Of a DNA stretch of 64,000 nt, positions 44,996 through 53,753 are shown in pieces (within the stretch, counting starts at the first letter, position 1; every line of letters starts with the position of its first letter). Source of the stretch: Saprospiraceae bacterium (GTDB taxonomy: Bacteria; Bacteroidota; Bacteroidia; Chitinophagales; Saprospiraceae). A program made the translations under genes and the position numbers. The notes beneath the pieces were generated by a model. It did not search any database. It was given only the letters and a program-made list of their open reading frames with translations, and was not told the DNA's origin. Location: NCBI GenBank assembly GCA_013214355.1, contig JABSSL010000096.1:1-64000 (forward strand), read 5' to 3'.

Positions 44996-45871
44996 ATGCA
45001 GATCGAACGAGCCACCATGAAACTAGTTGAATTCAAAAGACCTGACGGTAAAGGGCTTAACATTGAAATCATCAAATATCAAACGGATGATAGATCTAGG
45101 ACTACCTCCTCAGATCGACATCGTCATGAGTTCCATTCTATTTTCTTTATTCAATCTGGTGAAAGTATACAAGAGATAGACTTTCAAGAATTCGCCATCG
45201 CAGCGAATCAAGTCATGATCATACCGAAAGGGTCTGTACATTGGGAGAAGGAACAGAGAGGCTTGAGTGGGTATGTGATTCTCTTCAATGAAGATTTCTT
45301 TTCGGAGATCCAAAGTCAATTACTCAATGGCTTTTTGCAATATGCCATCGCCTTGCGAAAACTGCTGATCCCCGTAGACTCCTCAATGGCTGGGAACATT
45401 GAAGCCTACTTCAAACTGTTGGATCAAGAACAAGAGGGGCCTGAAAACCAAAACCAGACCTTTATTTTACAAAACCTCATGCTCGCCCTGCTCAACAAGC
45501 TAGAAGGGCTGATCCAACACCTGCCAGATATTCAGTCTTTCATTTCCTCCCGGAGTCCTTTTCAAAGATTTACAGCATTAGTAGAAAAACACTATACGCA
45601 ACATAAGAGCATTGAATTCTACACAAATAGCCTCCAGATCACTCCCCGCAAGCTAAACGAGATCTTAAAGCAGCTGACGGGTCACACCGCCACCAATTTT
45701 CTGATCGAACGAATCATCATGGAAGCTAAACGAGAATTGTGCTTTAGTGAGAAATCGGTGAAGGAAATTGCCCATCAATTGGGGTATGAAAGCCAGTATT
45801 ATTTTTCCCGTCTATTCAAAAAACGCACACAGCTAAGTCCGGAGAAATTCCGCGCCCTTTTTGCCGAATAA
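44996..45871 (+). CDS. AraC family transcriptional regulator
   Basis: A 291-residue regulator; an internal ATG at 45017 would trim seven residues. The N-terminal cupin sensor contains RHRHEFHSIFFIQSGES and QVMIIPKGSVHWEKE, the usual ligand-binding barrel. The C-terminal 100 residues hold two helix-turn-helix units (LQITPRKLNEILKQLTGHTA, then VKEIAHQLGYESQYYFSRLFKKRTQLSPEKFR). It sits between the TonB-dependent receptor and the ABM-like lipoprotein and is likely to control one or both. The effector is unknown. Confidence 0.88.
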   Translation: MQIERATMKLVEFKRPDGKGLNIEIIKYQTDDRSRTTSSDRHRHEFHSIFFIQSGESIQEIDFQEFAIAANQVMIIPKGSVHWEKEQRGLSGYVILFNEDFFSEIQSQLLNGFLQYAIALRKLLIPVDSSMAGNIEAYFKLLDQEQEGPENQNQTFILQNLMLALLNKLEGLIQHLPDIQSFISSRSPFQRFTALVEKHYTQHKSIEFYTNSLQITPRKLNEILKQLTGHTATNFLIERIIMEAKRELCFSEKSVKEIAHQLGYESQYYFSRLFKKRTQLSPEKFRALFAE

Positions 45872-45964
45872 TCCATCATTGAGGCAGAATAGTGCATTTT
45901 CCTAACAGGCCAGAGGGAAGAACTTTGCAGCATACTTTTTTCCAAAACTTAAATCAAAAAGTAA

Positions 45965-46732
45965 ATGCGAATGAACTTCCTCAATTTGATGCTATTAATC
46001 GCTTTAGGATTCACTTCCTGCGATAAGAAAGACGACAACCAGCCAGGAGATGATGAACAAGTAGCTACTGAAAACGTCTTTGTGCTCCCCATTCGAAAAA
46101 TTAAAGATGGCCAGGATATTGAAGACTTTAAAATGAAGCGAGATGCCTATGTTGCCACGCTTGAAGCACAAGCTGGCACCTTAAGCGATCGAGAATTCCA
46201 ACCCTTTTTTGAGTTCACAGGTTCCGATCTAGATCTTAGCCGCGTTTTTGTAGGTTTAACCTCCTTTCAGAATAATGAGACCTTTGGTCAAATTGGTCAA
46301 GCCACGGGTAGCACACCGGAAGCGACTGCCTTTTTTGATACCTTCGACTTCCTCACCTTCCAAGTTTTGCAGCCTTTGGATGAGAATGAAACCGTTGATC
46401 TAGAAGAATTTGCGAACTTAGGTACCGGCCAGGTTTGGGAAGTCGCAGTTCGAGATCTTTCTCAGTATACGGACCTTGATCAAACAGACTATGAAAACAA
46501 AAGAGATGCCTATCTGGCGGTATTGGCAGCTCAGGACAATTTTGTCAGGGAAGTCCAATGGAAATCCATTTCAGATCCCAATGTGGTGGTTGGGATGACC
46601 ATCTACAAAGATGCAGCCTCCTACCAAGCCGTCAATCAGGACCAATCCTTTATTGATGCCTACTTAGCCACTGGCTTCTTACAGAACTATCCCATCAATG
46701 TTTATGGCGCAATTCACAATGTGCTGAAGTAG
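45965..46732 (+). CDS. Lipoprotein with two ABM-like (dimeric alpha+beta barrel) repeats
   Basis: A 255-residue lipoprotein with lipobox FTSC. The mature part contains two related halves, roughly residues 40-140 and 155-255. Each has a helix with KRDAYVATLEAQ or KRDAYLAVLAAQ, then a strand such as REFQPFFEFTG or REVQWKSISDP, then VFVGLTSFQNNETFGQI or VVVGMTIYKDAASYQAV. The pattern matches an antibiotic-biosynthesis-monooxygenase fold duplicated in one chain, so one molecule may form the barrel that other ABM proteins form as dimers. Catalytic or ligand-binding function is not evident. It lies 93 bases after the AraC gene. Confidence 0.7.
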   Translation: MRMNFLNLMLLIALGFTSCDKKDDNQPGDDEQVATENVFVLPIRKIKDGQDIEDFKMKRDAYVATLEAQAGTLSDREFQPFFEFTGSDLDLSRVFVGLTSFQNNETFGQIGQATGSTPEATAFFDTFDFLTFQVLQPLDENETVDLEEFANLGTGQVWEVAVRDLSQYTDLDQTDYENKRDAYLAVLAAQDNFVREVQWKSISDPNVVVGMTIYKDAASYQAVNQDQSFIDAYLATGFLQNYPINVYGAIHNVLK

Positions 46733-46738
46733 TGTAAT

Positions 46739-46781
46739 TTGAATAGTTGTACGTAGTTTGAAGCTACGTACAACTATTCAA
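46739..46781. terminator. Perfect 18-bp inverted repeat after the ABM-like gene
   Basis: TTGAATAGTTGTACGTAG (46739-46756) is the exact reverse complement of the arm at 46764-46781, with the seven-base loop TTTGAAG. The stem begins six bases after the stop of the gene at 45965. There is no T run, so it could be a factor-assisted terminator, an mRNA-stabilising hairpin or a mobile repeat rather than a standard intrinsic terminator. Confidence 0.6.
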
Positions 46782-46885
46782 CCCCCTTCCGTCGTCGAAC
46801 AGTTTTTCTTGGCCGGAAAAATTTGAGCTTTCCCAGTAATTTTCCGACATTCCTACTCAAGATCAACCAAGTTTCGCACATTTTC

Positions 46886-47824
46886 ATGAATACCCCTGAA
46901 GGAGAGTTACAAAAACACTTAGAAGAATATCAAACTCTATTGCAAGCTGAAAAGTATTTGGTCAGTGTCCAGCAACAGATCCAAAAAGAGGAAGAAAACA
47001 TCGAATACTGGGAAAACGAGGTGGAAGAAGATTACAGAGGTATCGAACGCCTTGATTCTTTTTCAGTAAAAGGGCTCTTCAATAGATTTATTGGGGATAA
47101 AAGGGACAACCAAGACCTAGAGCGCCAGCAATACTTGGAGGCTGTACTTGCCCTAAAGGAGGCCTACAAATCCTATGAGCTCTTACAGTTTGAAGCGAAG
47201 ATACTCGCCGATAAAGTCAAAATGCTTCCGCACAAGCAAAAACGGATAGAAAAGCTCATTAAAGAAAGAGAAAATCGCCTAGAGGATCACCAAAAGAAAG
47301 AGCAATGGAGTACTTTCTTTGCAGAATTGGATGAAGCCACACGTCTAGCTCAAGAAATTAGAGGAGCCCAGCGGATAGGCAAAGAATGTACAAATAAGGT
47401 GCAGTATGTGTTAGAACTATTAGCTTATGCGGAAGAACTTCGCGAATGGTATCCGCGTGGCAGGGCACCCGATTATACGGAGGAGAAAACGGCCATAGAT
47501 CGGGCAACCGAGGAGTTCTATCACCTCAAGATATGGCTCCGTAAATTTGAAACCGAAGTAGAAGACATCTATCTACACACTAAGATATCTCTGATCAGTC
47601 GTGCCAGCAAGTTCGAGAGCTTTGTAGAAGTCTACCACAATTACCTGATCAATGATTGGATCATCAGAAGCAGGATTTCCTCCGTCATCAGCATGATAGA
47701 GTCTTTAAGAGACGAGATCCAGAAACTGGCACAAGCTGTAGATGAAAAGGATCGAATGGTAAAGGGAAAAATTCAAGCCTTACGGGCTAAGAAACAGCAG
47801 TTGATATTGAGTGAACTTAGTTAG
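46886..47824 (+). CDS. Coiled-coil protein of unknown function
   Basis: A 312-residue protein rich in Glu, Lys, Gln and Leu, from the ATG at 46886; the frame runs upstream only from a TTG. Long heptad-like stretches are visible (QQQIQKEEENIEYWENEVEEDY, LIKERENRLEDHQKKEQW, IESLRDEIQKLAQAVDEKD), with helical hairpins between them. No signal peptide or membrane helix was found, so it is probably cytoplasmic. It precedes a membrane protein gene by 15 bases and the two are probably co-transcribed. No family is recognised. Confidence 0.6.
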   Translation: MNTPEGELQKHLEEYQTLLQAEKYLVSVQQQIQKEEENIEYWENEVEEDYRGIERLDSFSVKGLFNRFIGDKRDNQDLERQQYLEAVLALKEAYKSYELLQFEAKILADKVKMLPHKQKRIEKLIKERENRLEDHQKKEQWSTFFAELDEATRLAQEIRGAQRIGKECTNKVQYVLELLAYAEELREWYPRGRAPDYTEEKTAIDRATEEFYHLKIWLRKFETEVEDIYLHTKISLISRASKFESFVEVYHNYLINDWIIRSRISSVISMIESLRDEIQKLAQAVDEKDRMVKGKIQALRAKKQQLILSELS

Positions 47825-47839
47825 TCTAAAATTTAACCT

Positions 47840-48502
47840 ATGCTATTTCTTGTAACCGTTGCGCTCCTGGGTCTTTATGGTTCGGGAATGTACTATTGGT
47901 ATACCAAGATGACGTGGAGTTTATCGGCAAACCTGACGAAACTGATTAAGCAAATTCACTTGCTGGGTGCACTTTGCTGTCTGTTTCTACTATCCTTACA
48001 TCTCATCTACCATCTAAGTCTTGCCCATTATCTTACCACAAGAATCATTTTAGGGCTCACCTTAATTACCGGTATCCCTTTATATATCATCGGCTATAGG
48101 AGTGTCTTTAAAGAATGGGAGTCCGTTTACTTTCGTTTGCTTTCCTTCCTTCCCTTGTTGGTCCTAAGCGTACTGTTATTTCCATTTCTGGGAATGGTCA
48201 TCGTTTTTTCTTTCGTTGGATGGTTCATTGATACAGAACAACCCGTCCATTATGAAGATTCAAAAATCAGAGTTGTATCCTACTTTGCCGGCCCCTTAGG
48301 TCCTCCGCACCTAGGGATTTATGAAAAGCAGGGCTGGTTGGAAAAAGATCATACGATCCCAGGCATGTTTACTTCTCAAATCGATTCTATACAGGTCCGT
48401 TATGATACGGACTCCACTAGAATATTAATTTTCAATACTTATTACGACGGTGAACCAGAAGACTATTTTCCCCGAGTCATTAGTCTGGAGAAGATAGAAT
48501 AA
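47840..48502 (+). CDS. Multi-pass membrane protein with a soluble C-terminal domain, unknown function
   Basis: A 220-residue protein. Helices are seen at about residues 1-20 (LFLVTVALLGLYGSGMYYW), 40-62 (HLLGALCCLFLLSLHLIYHL), 70-88 (IILGLTLITGIPLYIIGY) and 100-130 (LLSFLPLLVLSVLLFPFLGM). The last 90 residues are soluble and carry Tyr-, Asp- and Ser-rich strands (IDSIQVRYDTDSTRILIFNTYYDG). It follows the coiled-coil gene almost without a gap. Its role is unknown. Confidence 0.6.
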   Translation: MLFLVTVALLGLYGSGMYYWYTKMTWSLSANLTKLIKQIHLLGALCCLFLLSLHLIYHLSLAHYLTTRIILGLTLITGIPLYIIGYRSVFKEWESVYFRLLSFLPLLVLSVLLFPFLGMVIVFSFVGWFIDTEQPVHYEDSKIRVVSYFAGPLGPPHLGIYEKQGWLEKDHTIPGMFTSQIDSIQVRYDTDSTRILIFNTYYDGEPEDYFPRVISLEKIE

Positions 48503-48806
48503 TGGTTTGGATATTGGCTTACCGCATTGGGTTGATGACAACACCAACCTAGGCTGATGTTTACAGTGGCTTTTTTTGCTTAAAACCAACAGCTATTTGA
48601 TCTTATTTCGAGCTAAGTTACCCAGGTTCCCCTTCCGGTTAGAGACATTAGTCTTCGCGTAGCTTGGTGTGGTCATCAACCATCTAAATCGCGCCCTTTT
48701 ACTTCTACTTTTCCGGAGTAGGAAACTGGTCTGTAAGCCCAAAATTTCGTATCTTTAGGAAACGAAATATTCATTGTTTGCGCTCCACTTTCCTTACACC
48801 ATATCT
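48503..48806. other. Intergenic region
   Basis: These 304 bases carry a run of seven T near 48573 but no convincing stem in front of it. A TATCTTTA element at 48750-48757 is a weak -7 candidate for the next gene. No repeat or coding remnant was seen. Confidence 0.35.
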
Positions 48807-49397
48807 ATGAATTTTGACCTAGAAGAAAAACTACGCCCCTATATAGTTGCTGACGACCTCAATGATGCCATCAAGCTAGTAGAGAGCCATTTATCTTCCT
48901 ATCAAGACACACCTTTCCCACAGATAATTGGGCGAGATATATTACTGTTGACTGAAGATTTATTGAACTACTTGGACAGGTTTATAGGAACCCTAGAACG
49001 TAAAATGAATTTGCAATCACTGTATGGTGAGATGAACGGTTTCTATATAAACTACGATCTATGGTTCGTTGACTGCTTTGGATATGATTTCATTGGTACT
49101 AGTGATGACCGGGACTGGCTAGCTGATTTCGAGGATGAGCATGCTTCTACACAGCGGTTTATCATTAAAGGTTTTGAAGATATCCAACTACTTTATAAAG
49201 ATCATTTTGAACAAGGGCGTGGAAAAATAGAAAGACAGGAAAATGCAGCTGAAATCTGTGATTATGCCGTGATCCTAAGACTACAAGAGTTGTTCCGTGC
49301 CACCTTCAAACTGGCAGCAGAACAGAATAAAAGCTGGGCTACGCTTCCCATCTTCGTCACAGCACATGACTATGAATTGATTTACCGAATCAATTAA
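48807..49397 (+). CDS. Conserved-looking hypothetical protein, all-helical, cytoplasmic
   Basis: A 196-residue protein from the ATG at 48807; the frame is open from a TTG 33 bases earlier, which is a poorer start. No signal peptide or membrane helix is present. The composition is helical and acidic (EEKLRPYIVADDLNDAIKLVESHLSS, LLTEDLLNYLDRFIGTLERK), with an unusual run of aromatics (NGFYINYDLWFVDCFGYDFIG). It precedes a methyltransferase gene by 16 bases. No family is recognised. Confidence 0.55.
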   Translation: MNFDLEEKLRPYIVADDLNDAIKLVESHLSSYQDTPFPQIIGRDILLLTEDLLNYLDRFIGTLERKMNLQSLYGEMNGFYINYDLWFVDCFGYDFIGTSDDRDWLADFEDEHASTQRFIIKGFEDIQLLYKDHFEQGRGKIERQENAAEICDYAVILRLQELFRATFKLAAEQNKSWATLPIFVTAHDYELIYRIN

Positions 49398-49413
49398 GAA
49401 ATGAGATCATGCA

Positions 49414-50139
49414 ATGAATCCCAGGCCCAAAAAACTTCTATCCGATCAAGATCTAGATTGGACCGCCGTTGTAGCCAATAACAGAATGAACCGCTCTCGA
49501 GCAGCCATCGGGGTGAATAGTTATGCACAAGATATTGGATTTGACCCCATCCTATTTCTTCAAGAAAGGGCAACGGAGCAAAGGGTCCGATGGTTGGACT
49601 TGTGTTGCGGGGAGGGGAATGCCTTAATCCAAGCGGCTACAATTCTACCGGAAAGAAGGAATCCCTTTCAATTGATCGGCATTGACTTAGTTGACCATTT
49701 CTCCGTCCTGCCAGAGGAGGTAGTCCCACATGTAGAACTAATACAAAGTAGCCTGCGGGCGTGGGAAGTAGCTGGACTATTTGATCTCATCACGATAGTA
49801 CATGGCCTGCATTACTTGGGGGATAAGTTGGGAATACTGGCTAAGTATCTACCACATCTGGCACCGGAAGGAGTGTTTATCGGACATTTAGACCTAGATA
49901 ATCTATTACTCGAAGGAGTCGACAATTCAAGTGAATATCTGCTGCACTATTTTCAAGGAGAAAGAATTGCATATGACAGTCATCAGCACCTACTGATGGT
50001 TAAAGGTCCTAGGCAGTTGTCCCTTCCCTACAAATACCTAGGGGCAGATATTAAGGCTGGCCCAAATTATACAGGCCAAGAGGCGGTAACCTCCGTTTAT
50101 CAGGTTAAACCTAATCACTCTCCATCCCCGCTACATTAA
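49414..50139 (+). CDS. SAM-dependent methyltransferase
   Basis: A 241-residue cytoplasmic enzyme of the class I fold. Motif I is WLDLCCGEGNALIQAA, and the acid that binds the ribose is in LIGIDLVDHF. A later strand and loop read FDLITIVHGLHYLGD. The C-terminal part carries the substrate side of the pocket and no recognisable specificity motif. Its 3' end overlaps the convergent nucleoside-hydrolase-like gene by 29 bases. It follows the all-helical hypothetical gene closely, so the two may be one transcript. Confidence 0.85.
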   Translation: MNPRPKKLLSDQDLDWTAVVANNRMNRSRAAIGVNSYAQDIGFDPILFLQERATEQRVRWLDLCCGEGNALIQAATILPERRNPFQLIGIDLVDHFSVLPEEVVPHVELIQSSLRAWEVAGLFDLITIVHGLHYLGDKLGILAKYLPHLAPEGVFIGHLDLDNLLLEGVDNSSEYLLHYFQGERIAYDSHQHLLMVKGPRQLSLPYKYLGADIKAGPNYTGQEAVTSVYQVKPNHSPSPLH

Positions 50140-51421
50140 CAGATTTCACCACAAACTTTTCCGGTTTTTTATACTTTTTGGGTACAGGGAACTGTGTCCC
50201 ATAAGCTATACCTACTCGCTTCTTCCCATAATAAATGTGATAGGCTACTACCCAACTTCCCGCTGTCTCATCAAAGGCAGGGTCCCAATGCAAGTATATC
50301 TTGCCCCCTCGCTTATGAAAGCCTAGATTTTGTGGCGAAGTAGGAGGGCTATTATCCAGTTCTGGAACCGCCCCCATCATCAATTCATCTATTTCCTTTG
50401 CAATCAAATTCTTATCCCTTTTCTTCTGAATATATCCCTGATGCCCTTCAGCTGAGGCTTCCCAGGTACATACACCAGCCTCACTTAGGTTGATCTTACC
50501 ACCTAGCTGAGCCACATAGTTTTCACCTTCACCCCGAATGGCGTAATGCAGGGCACACTGGTCATTACTATGTCGACTAATATCCTCATCTCCACCACGC
50601 TGTTGAAAATGATATTCGTAGCTACGTCGTACAATGTGCCTAGCATCTAAGTCCTTCAGACTTTGACCCGTCATCACATTGCCGTAGTTCGCGTCATGGT
50701 AGTCACCACAGCCAACTTCCCAGCCAGAAGCCACAAAGGGTGCCGGGCAATTTTCGATCACATATCTACACATTCTGTTTCGTTCTTCATTCAGACAAGA
50801 CCAGTCGGTATACGCACAAAGTGCATCCGCCCCGCCCCAATTGGTCCGATCCAATCCTTTACCATCAATAAAATTGCCGCCCATGGTTACCACTTGTTTA
50901 ACCTTGGCTTTGACTAAATCTACGCCACTCAGCTGGCTATATGCTCCGGCGGAGGACTGAAGTAGGCCATAGAAATTATGCATTGTACCAATAATCACGA
51001 CAGTAATACTACGATTTGCAGCACTGGCTAAAATTTCTCGATAAAGTTTGACGCCATCTACGGCATCTTCCCATTGTGCCAAAGCCCGAGGGTATTCCTT
51101 AGCAATCTGCTGATCGTAGGTTAATTGCGGAGCATTAATTTTTTCGGGATACCCCTTGTAATCGCCTACCGGTATACTCGGTCGATTATAAAAGTGGTTG
51201 ATGGAACTAATGCTTAGGGACGATTCCTGATGCTCCGTAGAATTTATAATGGCTAGAATCTCACATTCACCTCGGCCGGCCATAGTGTGTAGCATGGCCA
51301 TACAACCTACATCATCGGGATCATAGGAAGGATCTGTATCTAAAATTACTTTTTCCTGTGCCAACAGTAAGATGGGGAGAAACAAGGCTGAAACCAGCCC
51401 CAGCATTGTACGAACTTTCAT
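50111..51421 (-). CDS. Exported nucleoside-hydrolase-like protein with C-terminal Fn3-like domain
   Basis: A 436-residue secreted protein from the ATG at 51421 (signal peptide MKVRTMLGLVSALFLPILLLAQ). The calcium-site start motif is VILDTDPSYDPDDVGCMAML, the aspartate cluster found in inosine-uridine preferring nucleoside hydrolases, which cut N-ribosidic bonds of nucleosides. Helical core segments (QVVTMGGNFIDG, CPAPFVASGWEVG) follow. From about residue 360 a fibronectin-type-III-like beta-sandwich closes the protein (SPPTSPQNLGF, HWDPAFDE, AYHIYYGKK). It is the last gene of the transketolase operon. Substrates may be ribosides other than nucleosides. Confidence 0.8.
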   Translation of the reverse strand: MKVRTMLGLVSALFLPILLLAQEKVILDTDPSYDPDDVGCMAMLHTMAGRGECEILAIINSTEHQESSLSISSINHFYNRPSIPVGDYKGYPEKINAPQLTYDQQIAKEYPRALAQWEDAVDGVKLYREILASAANRSITVVIIGTMHNFYGLLQSSAGAYSQLSGVDLVKAKVKQVVTMGGNFIDGKGLDRTNWGGADALCAYTDWSCLNEERNRMCRYVIENCPAPFVASGWEVGCGDYHDANYGNVMTGQSLKDLDARHIVRRSYEYHFQQRGGDEDISRHSNDQCALHYAIRGEGENYVAQLGGKINLSEAGVCTWEASAEGHQGYIQKKRDKNLIAKEIDELMMGAVPELDNSPPTSPQNLGFHKRGGKIYLHWDPAFDETAGSWVVAYHIYYGKKRVGIAYGTQFPVPKKYKKPEKFVVKSVNVAGMESD

Positions 51422-51493
51422 GATCAATGTTTTGAAGAGAGGTATACTAGTTTGGTTACTACTTATAAAGTTTCCGGGATCCAACTACTTGAG

Positions 51494-52483
51494 TCAGAAA
51501 TCACCCAACATAAGGGCTTCCATCAATACCGCCATTTCCTCCGTATCCTTAGTCAATCTCAGGTAGGAGTGTTTGGAACGCTTCTTCTTTTCCCAAGTAT
51601 TTCCCCCTTTTTCATCCGGGACACAACGTCCGCCTTCCACTCGTTCCCAGAAGGTACCTACCCCTCCTCTCACCGCATATAAGACAGCAGTTTGATCAAA
51701 AGTAGAGTTGTCAATGATGTTGCCTGTCCGCTGAGCCTCCATCCAAGGGGCATTATTACTAAAATGTAAAGCACCTACATACAAGGGGGTGTCTTTATCC
51801 ATTTCATTAAATACTTCACCTGTTTTGATGGCTTGACCTAGCTCAAATCCAAGAAAGGTGATCGGCACCTTTAGCTGTGCAATCACGCTTTGGGTTACGC
51901 CCTTCATGTCTCCGTTGAAATTCCATTCATTTTCACCAGAAGGAAACTGTCCTCCCATCACCACAAATTCTTTCACCTTCTTTTTAATCAACTTTTTGCC
52001 CGACCAGGAAGAAATATCATCTCCTTTGGAGTCAAGAAGGTTTTCAATGTTTTTCAACGGTCCAACGGTAATGATTACTACGCTTTGATCTGCTGCCTCG
52101 GCCAAGATCTTCCGGTACAAAATAGTAGCATCTTCAGCCTTTTTGTGATCTAGTTCATGCGGAAATTGATCACAAATGGGTTTACTATAACACCAGGCTT
52201 CATGGTGTGTGTCTCCCTTCCGTGTGCCGATCGGAATATCTGGGTGACCATAGAAGCGATTGACCGCATCAATGGCAGAAACGGCATATTGCTCTGTTGA
52301 CCAGCACATGATGCTGAGCAATTCACACTCCTCGTTATCGACGAAATGATGAAGCATAGCTAATGCACCTAAATCATCCACATCTCCACCCAAGTCCGTG
52401 TCAAAGATCAGTTTGGTTTGCCCCAAACTCATGGGAGCGTATGCGATAGACAAAACAAATAGCTTAATCAGACAAGATTTCAT
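51494..52483 (-). CDS. Exported nucleoside-hydrolase-like protein
   Basis: A 329-residue secreted protein (signal peptide MKSCLIKLFVLSIAYAPMSLGQ). The N-terminal acidic cluster reads LIFDTDLGGDVDDLGALAML, close to the DxDxxxDD calcium site of nucleoside hydrolases, and a helical core follows (EFVVMGGQFPSGENEWNFN, VPITFLGFELGQAI). It is paralogous to the next gene downstream but lacks the Fn3-like tail. It lies 24 bases after a VCBS lipoprotein gene in the same operon. An exported form is unusual, since classical enzymes of this group are cytoplasmic. Confidence 0.82.
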   Translation of the reverse strand: MKSCLIKLFVLSIAYAPMSLGQTKLIFDTDLGGDVDDLGALAMLHHFVDNEECELLSIMCWSTEQYAVSAIDAVNRFYGHPDIPIGTRKGDTHHEAWCYSKPICDQFPHELDHKKAEDATILYRKILAEAADQSVVIITVGPLKNIENLLDSKGDDISSWSGKKLIKKKVKEFVVMGGQFPSGENEWNFNGDMKGVTQSVIAQLKVPITFLGFELGQAIKTGEVFNEMDKDTPLYVGALHFSNNAPWMEAQRTGNIIDNSTFDQTAVLYAVRGGVGTFWERVEGGRCVPDEKGGNTWEKKKRSKHSYLRLTKDTEEMAVLMEALMLGDF

Positions 52484-52507
52484 ATCACAATAAGTAAAAC
52501 TAAGAAA

Positions 52508-53752
52508 TTAGGGGTGAATTTGATTCTTTAGGAGACTGTAAGTCGTAGCATCATGCGTCTGATATCGAAAAATATCGTAGTCTCCATCCTGTTCTAGGTC
52601 TACCGCTTGTCCATTGTAGATACCTTCCTTCGTCACTAGCATCGGTTCCCAGGATTGATAATTATCAGCGCTTTTAAAAACATATACCTCAAAAGTTTTA
52701 GCCCCTAAAGCCTCTCCTCTGGATTTATTAATACCGGCTAAAACATCAAAATCACCATCCAGATCGAAATCAAAAACTTGCAAGGTATGGCAAGCTGGAA
52801 TACTATCTACAATAGCGTGTTCCTTCCAAGATTTGTCAGCAAGCTGTTTGTAATAGGAGAGGGGATAACCCGAACGTTCGGAATGGCTCATGAAGATTTC
52901 CGCTTTTCCGTCTCCATCCAAATCTTGTAGGAAAGACTTAGTTCCATTGCGAGACCAGTCGCCCGTTTGTGTATTCCATTTATCATCCAAGTTTTCTTCT
53001 TTCCAGTCTGCAGTCAAATTTCCTTCTGGGTTGTAGAAGATATGTGCATTGGCTACGATATCGATCCAGCCATCGCCATCCACATCTCCCGTTCCCATGC
53101 CCTCGTGTAGGTTCTTGTAGTTTTCAAAATGCTGAACGACCTGCCATTCCGCTTTTTCATTTTGCTGGAAAATGGTTAGAGTGTTGGTTTCAAAGGTCAT
53201 GGCTGCCAAATCCATCTTTTTATCTTGATTAAAATCTGCCAAGTTGACGTCCTTGATAAAGTTGGGTGCTTCTCCGATCTTATGCGCTGTCCAGCTGGGA
53301 TTTTCATACCAATAGATGGTCGAATTAGCCTTAGAATCTTCCCATTCACCCGTATGTTCAGCGGCGATGATATCTAGATCTCCATCAAAATCAATGTCTG
53401 CACATTCCAGGTCTCCTTGGGCAAAAGTTCCTCCTCCAGGGGCTAGTTCGGCAATTAGAACTTTCTCCCAGATGCCTTCTTCCTGCTGGCCTTTCAGATA
53501 GTAGAGTTCGCCTCCATAACCATTGTTATTGATGTAGACCAAATCGGCAATTCCATCGCCGGTGATATCTGCGGGACGGTGTGCCCAGATAAATTCCAGT
53601 GAATCTCCGATCTGGCTTGTCTCAAAGGTTAAGGTCTTCTGCGCTTCAGGCTCAGGTGTTTCCTCCGTAGTAGTAGGCTGGCAGGCTACCATACCAATAA
53701 CTAGCAGCAGCAAAGCTGCCCGCAGATAGGGAAAATTATTTTGCTGATCCAT
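52508..53752 (-). CDS. FG-GAP/VCBS repeat lipoprotein
   Basis: A 414-residue lipoprotein with lipobox GMVAC (MDQQNNFPYLRAALLLLVIGMVAC). About six calcium-binding FG-GAP repeats follow, for example ADITGDGIADLVYINN, ADIDFDGDLDIIAAEH, GDVDGDGWIDIVANA, QDLDGDGKAEIFMSH and FDFDLDGDFDVLAGIN. These form integrin-like seven-blade propellers and bind proteins or glycans. It is one base from the upstream FG-GAP gene, in the same operon as two nucleoside-hydrolase-like enzymes. A binding role at the cell surface is likely, though the ligand is unknown. Confidence 0.88.
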   Translation of the reverse strand: MDQQNNFPYLRAALLLLVIGMVACQPTTTEETPEPEAQKTLTFETSQIGDSLEFIWAHRPADITGDGIADLVYINNNGYGGELYYLKGQQEEGIWEKVLIAELAPGGGTFAQGDLECADIDFDGDLDIIAAEHTGEWEDSKANSTIYWYENPSWTAHKIGEAPNFIKDVNLADFNQDKKMDLAAMTFETNTLTIFQQNEKAEWQVVQHFENYKNLHEGMGTGDVDGDGWIDIVANAHIFYNPEGNLTADWKEENLDDKWNTQTGDWSRNGTKSFLQDLDGDGKAEIFMSHSERSGYPLSYYKQLADKSWKEHAIVDSIPACHTLQVFDFDLDGDFDVLAGINKSRGEALGAKTFEVYVFKSADNYQSWEPMLVTKEGIYNGQAVDLEQDGDYDIFRYQTHDATTYSLLKNQIHP

Positions 53753-53753
53753 A

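Noticed and set aside
48570-48582. Run of seven T after the membrane protein gene as a terminator
   Set aside because: No stem of adequate length stands directly before it; only weak CTG/CAG pairing is seen.
50111-50139. Overlap of 29 bases between two convergent genes as a frameshift or misassembly
   Set aside because: Both proteins are complete and end naturally; small convergent overlaps are common in compact genomes.
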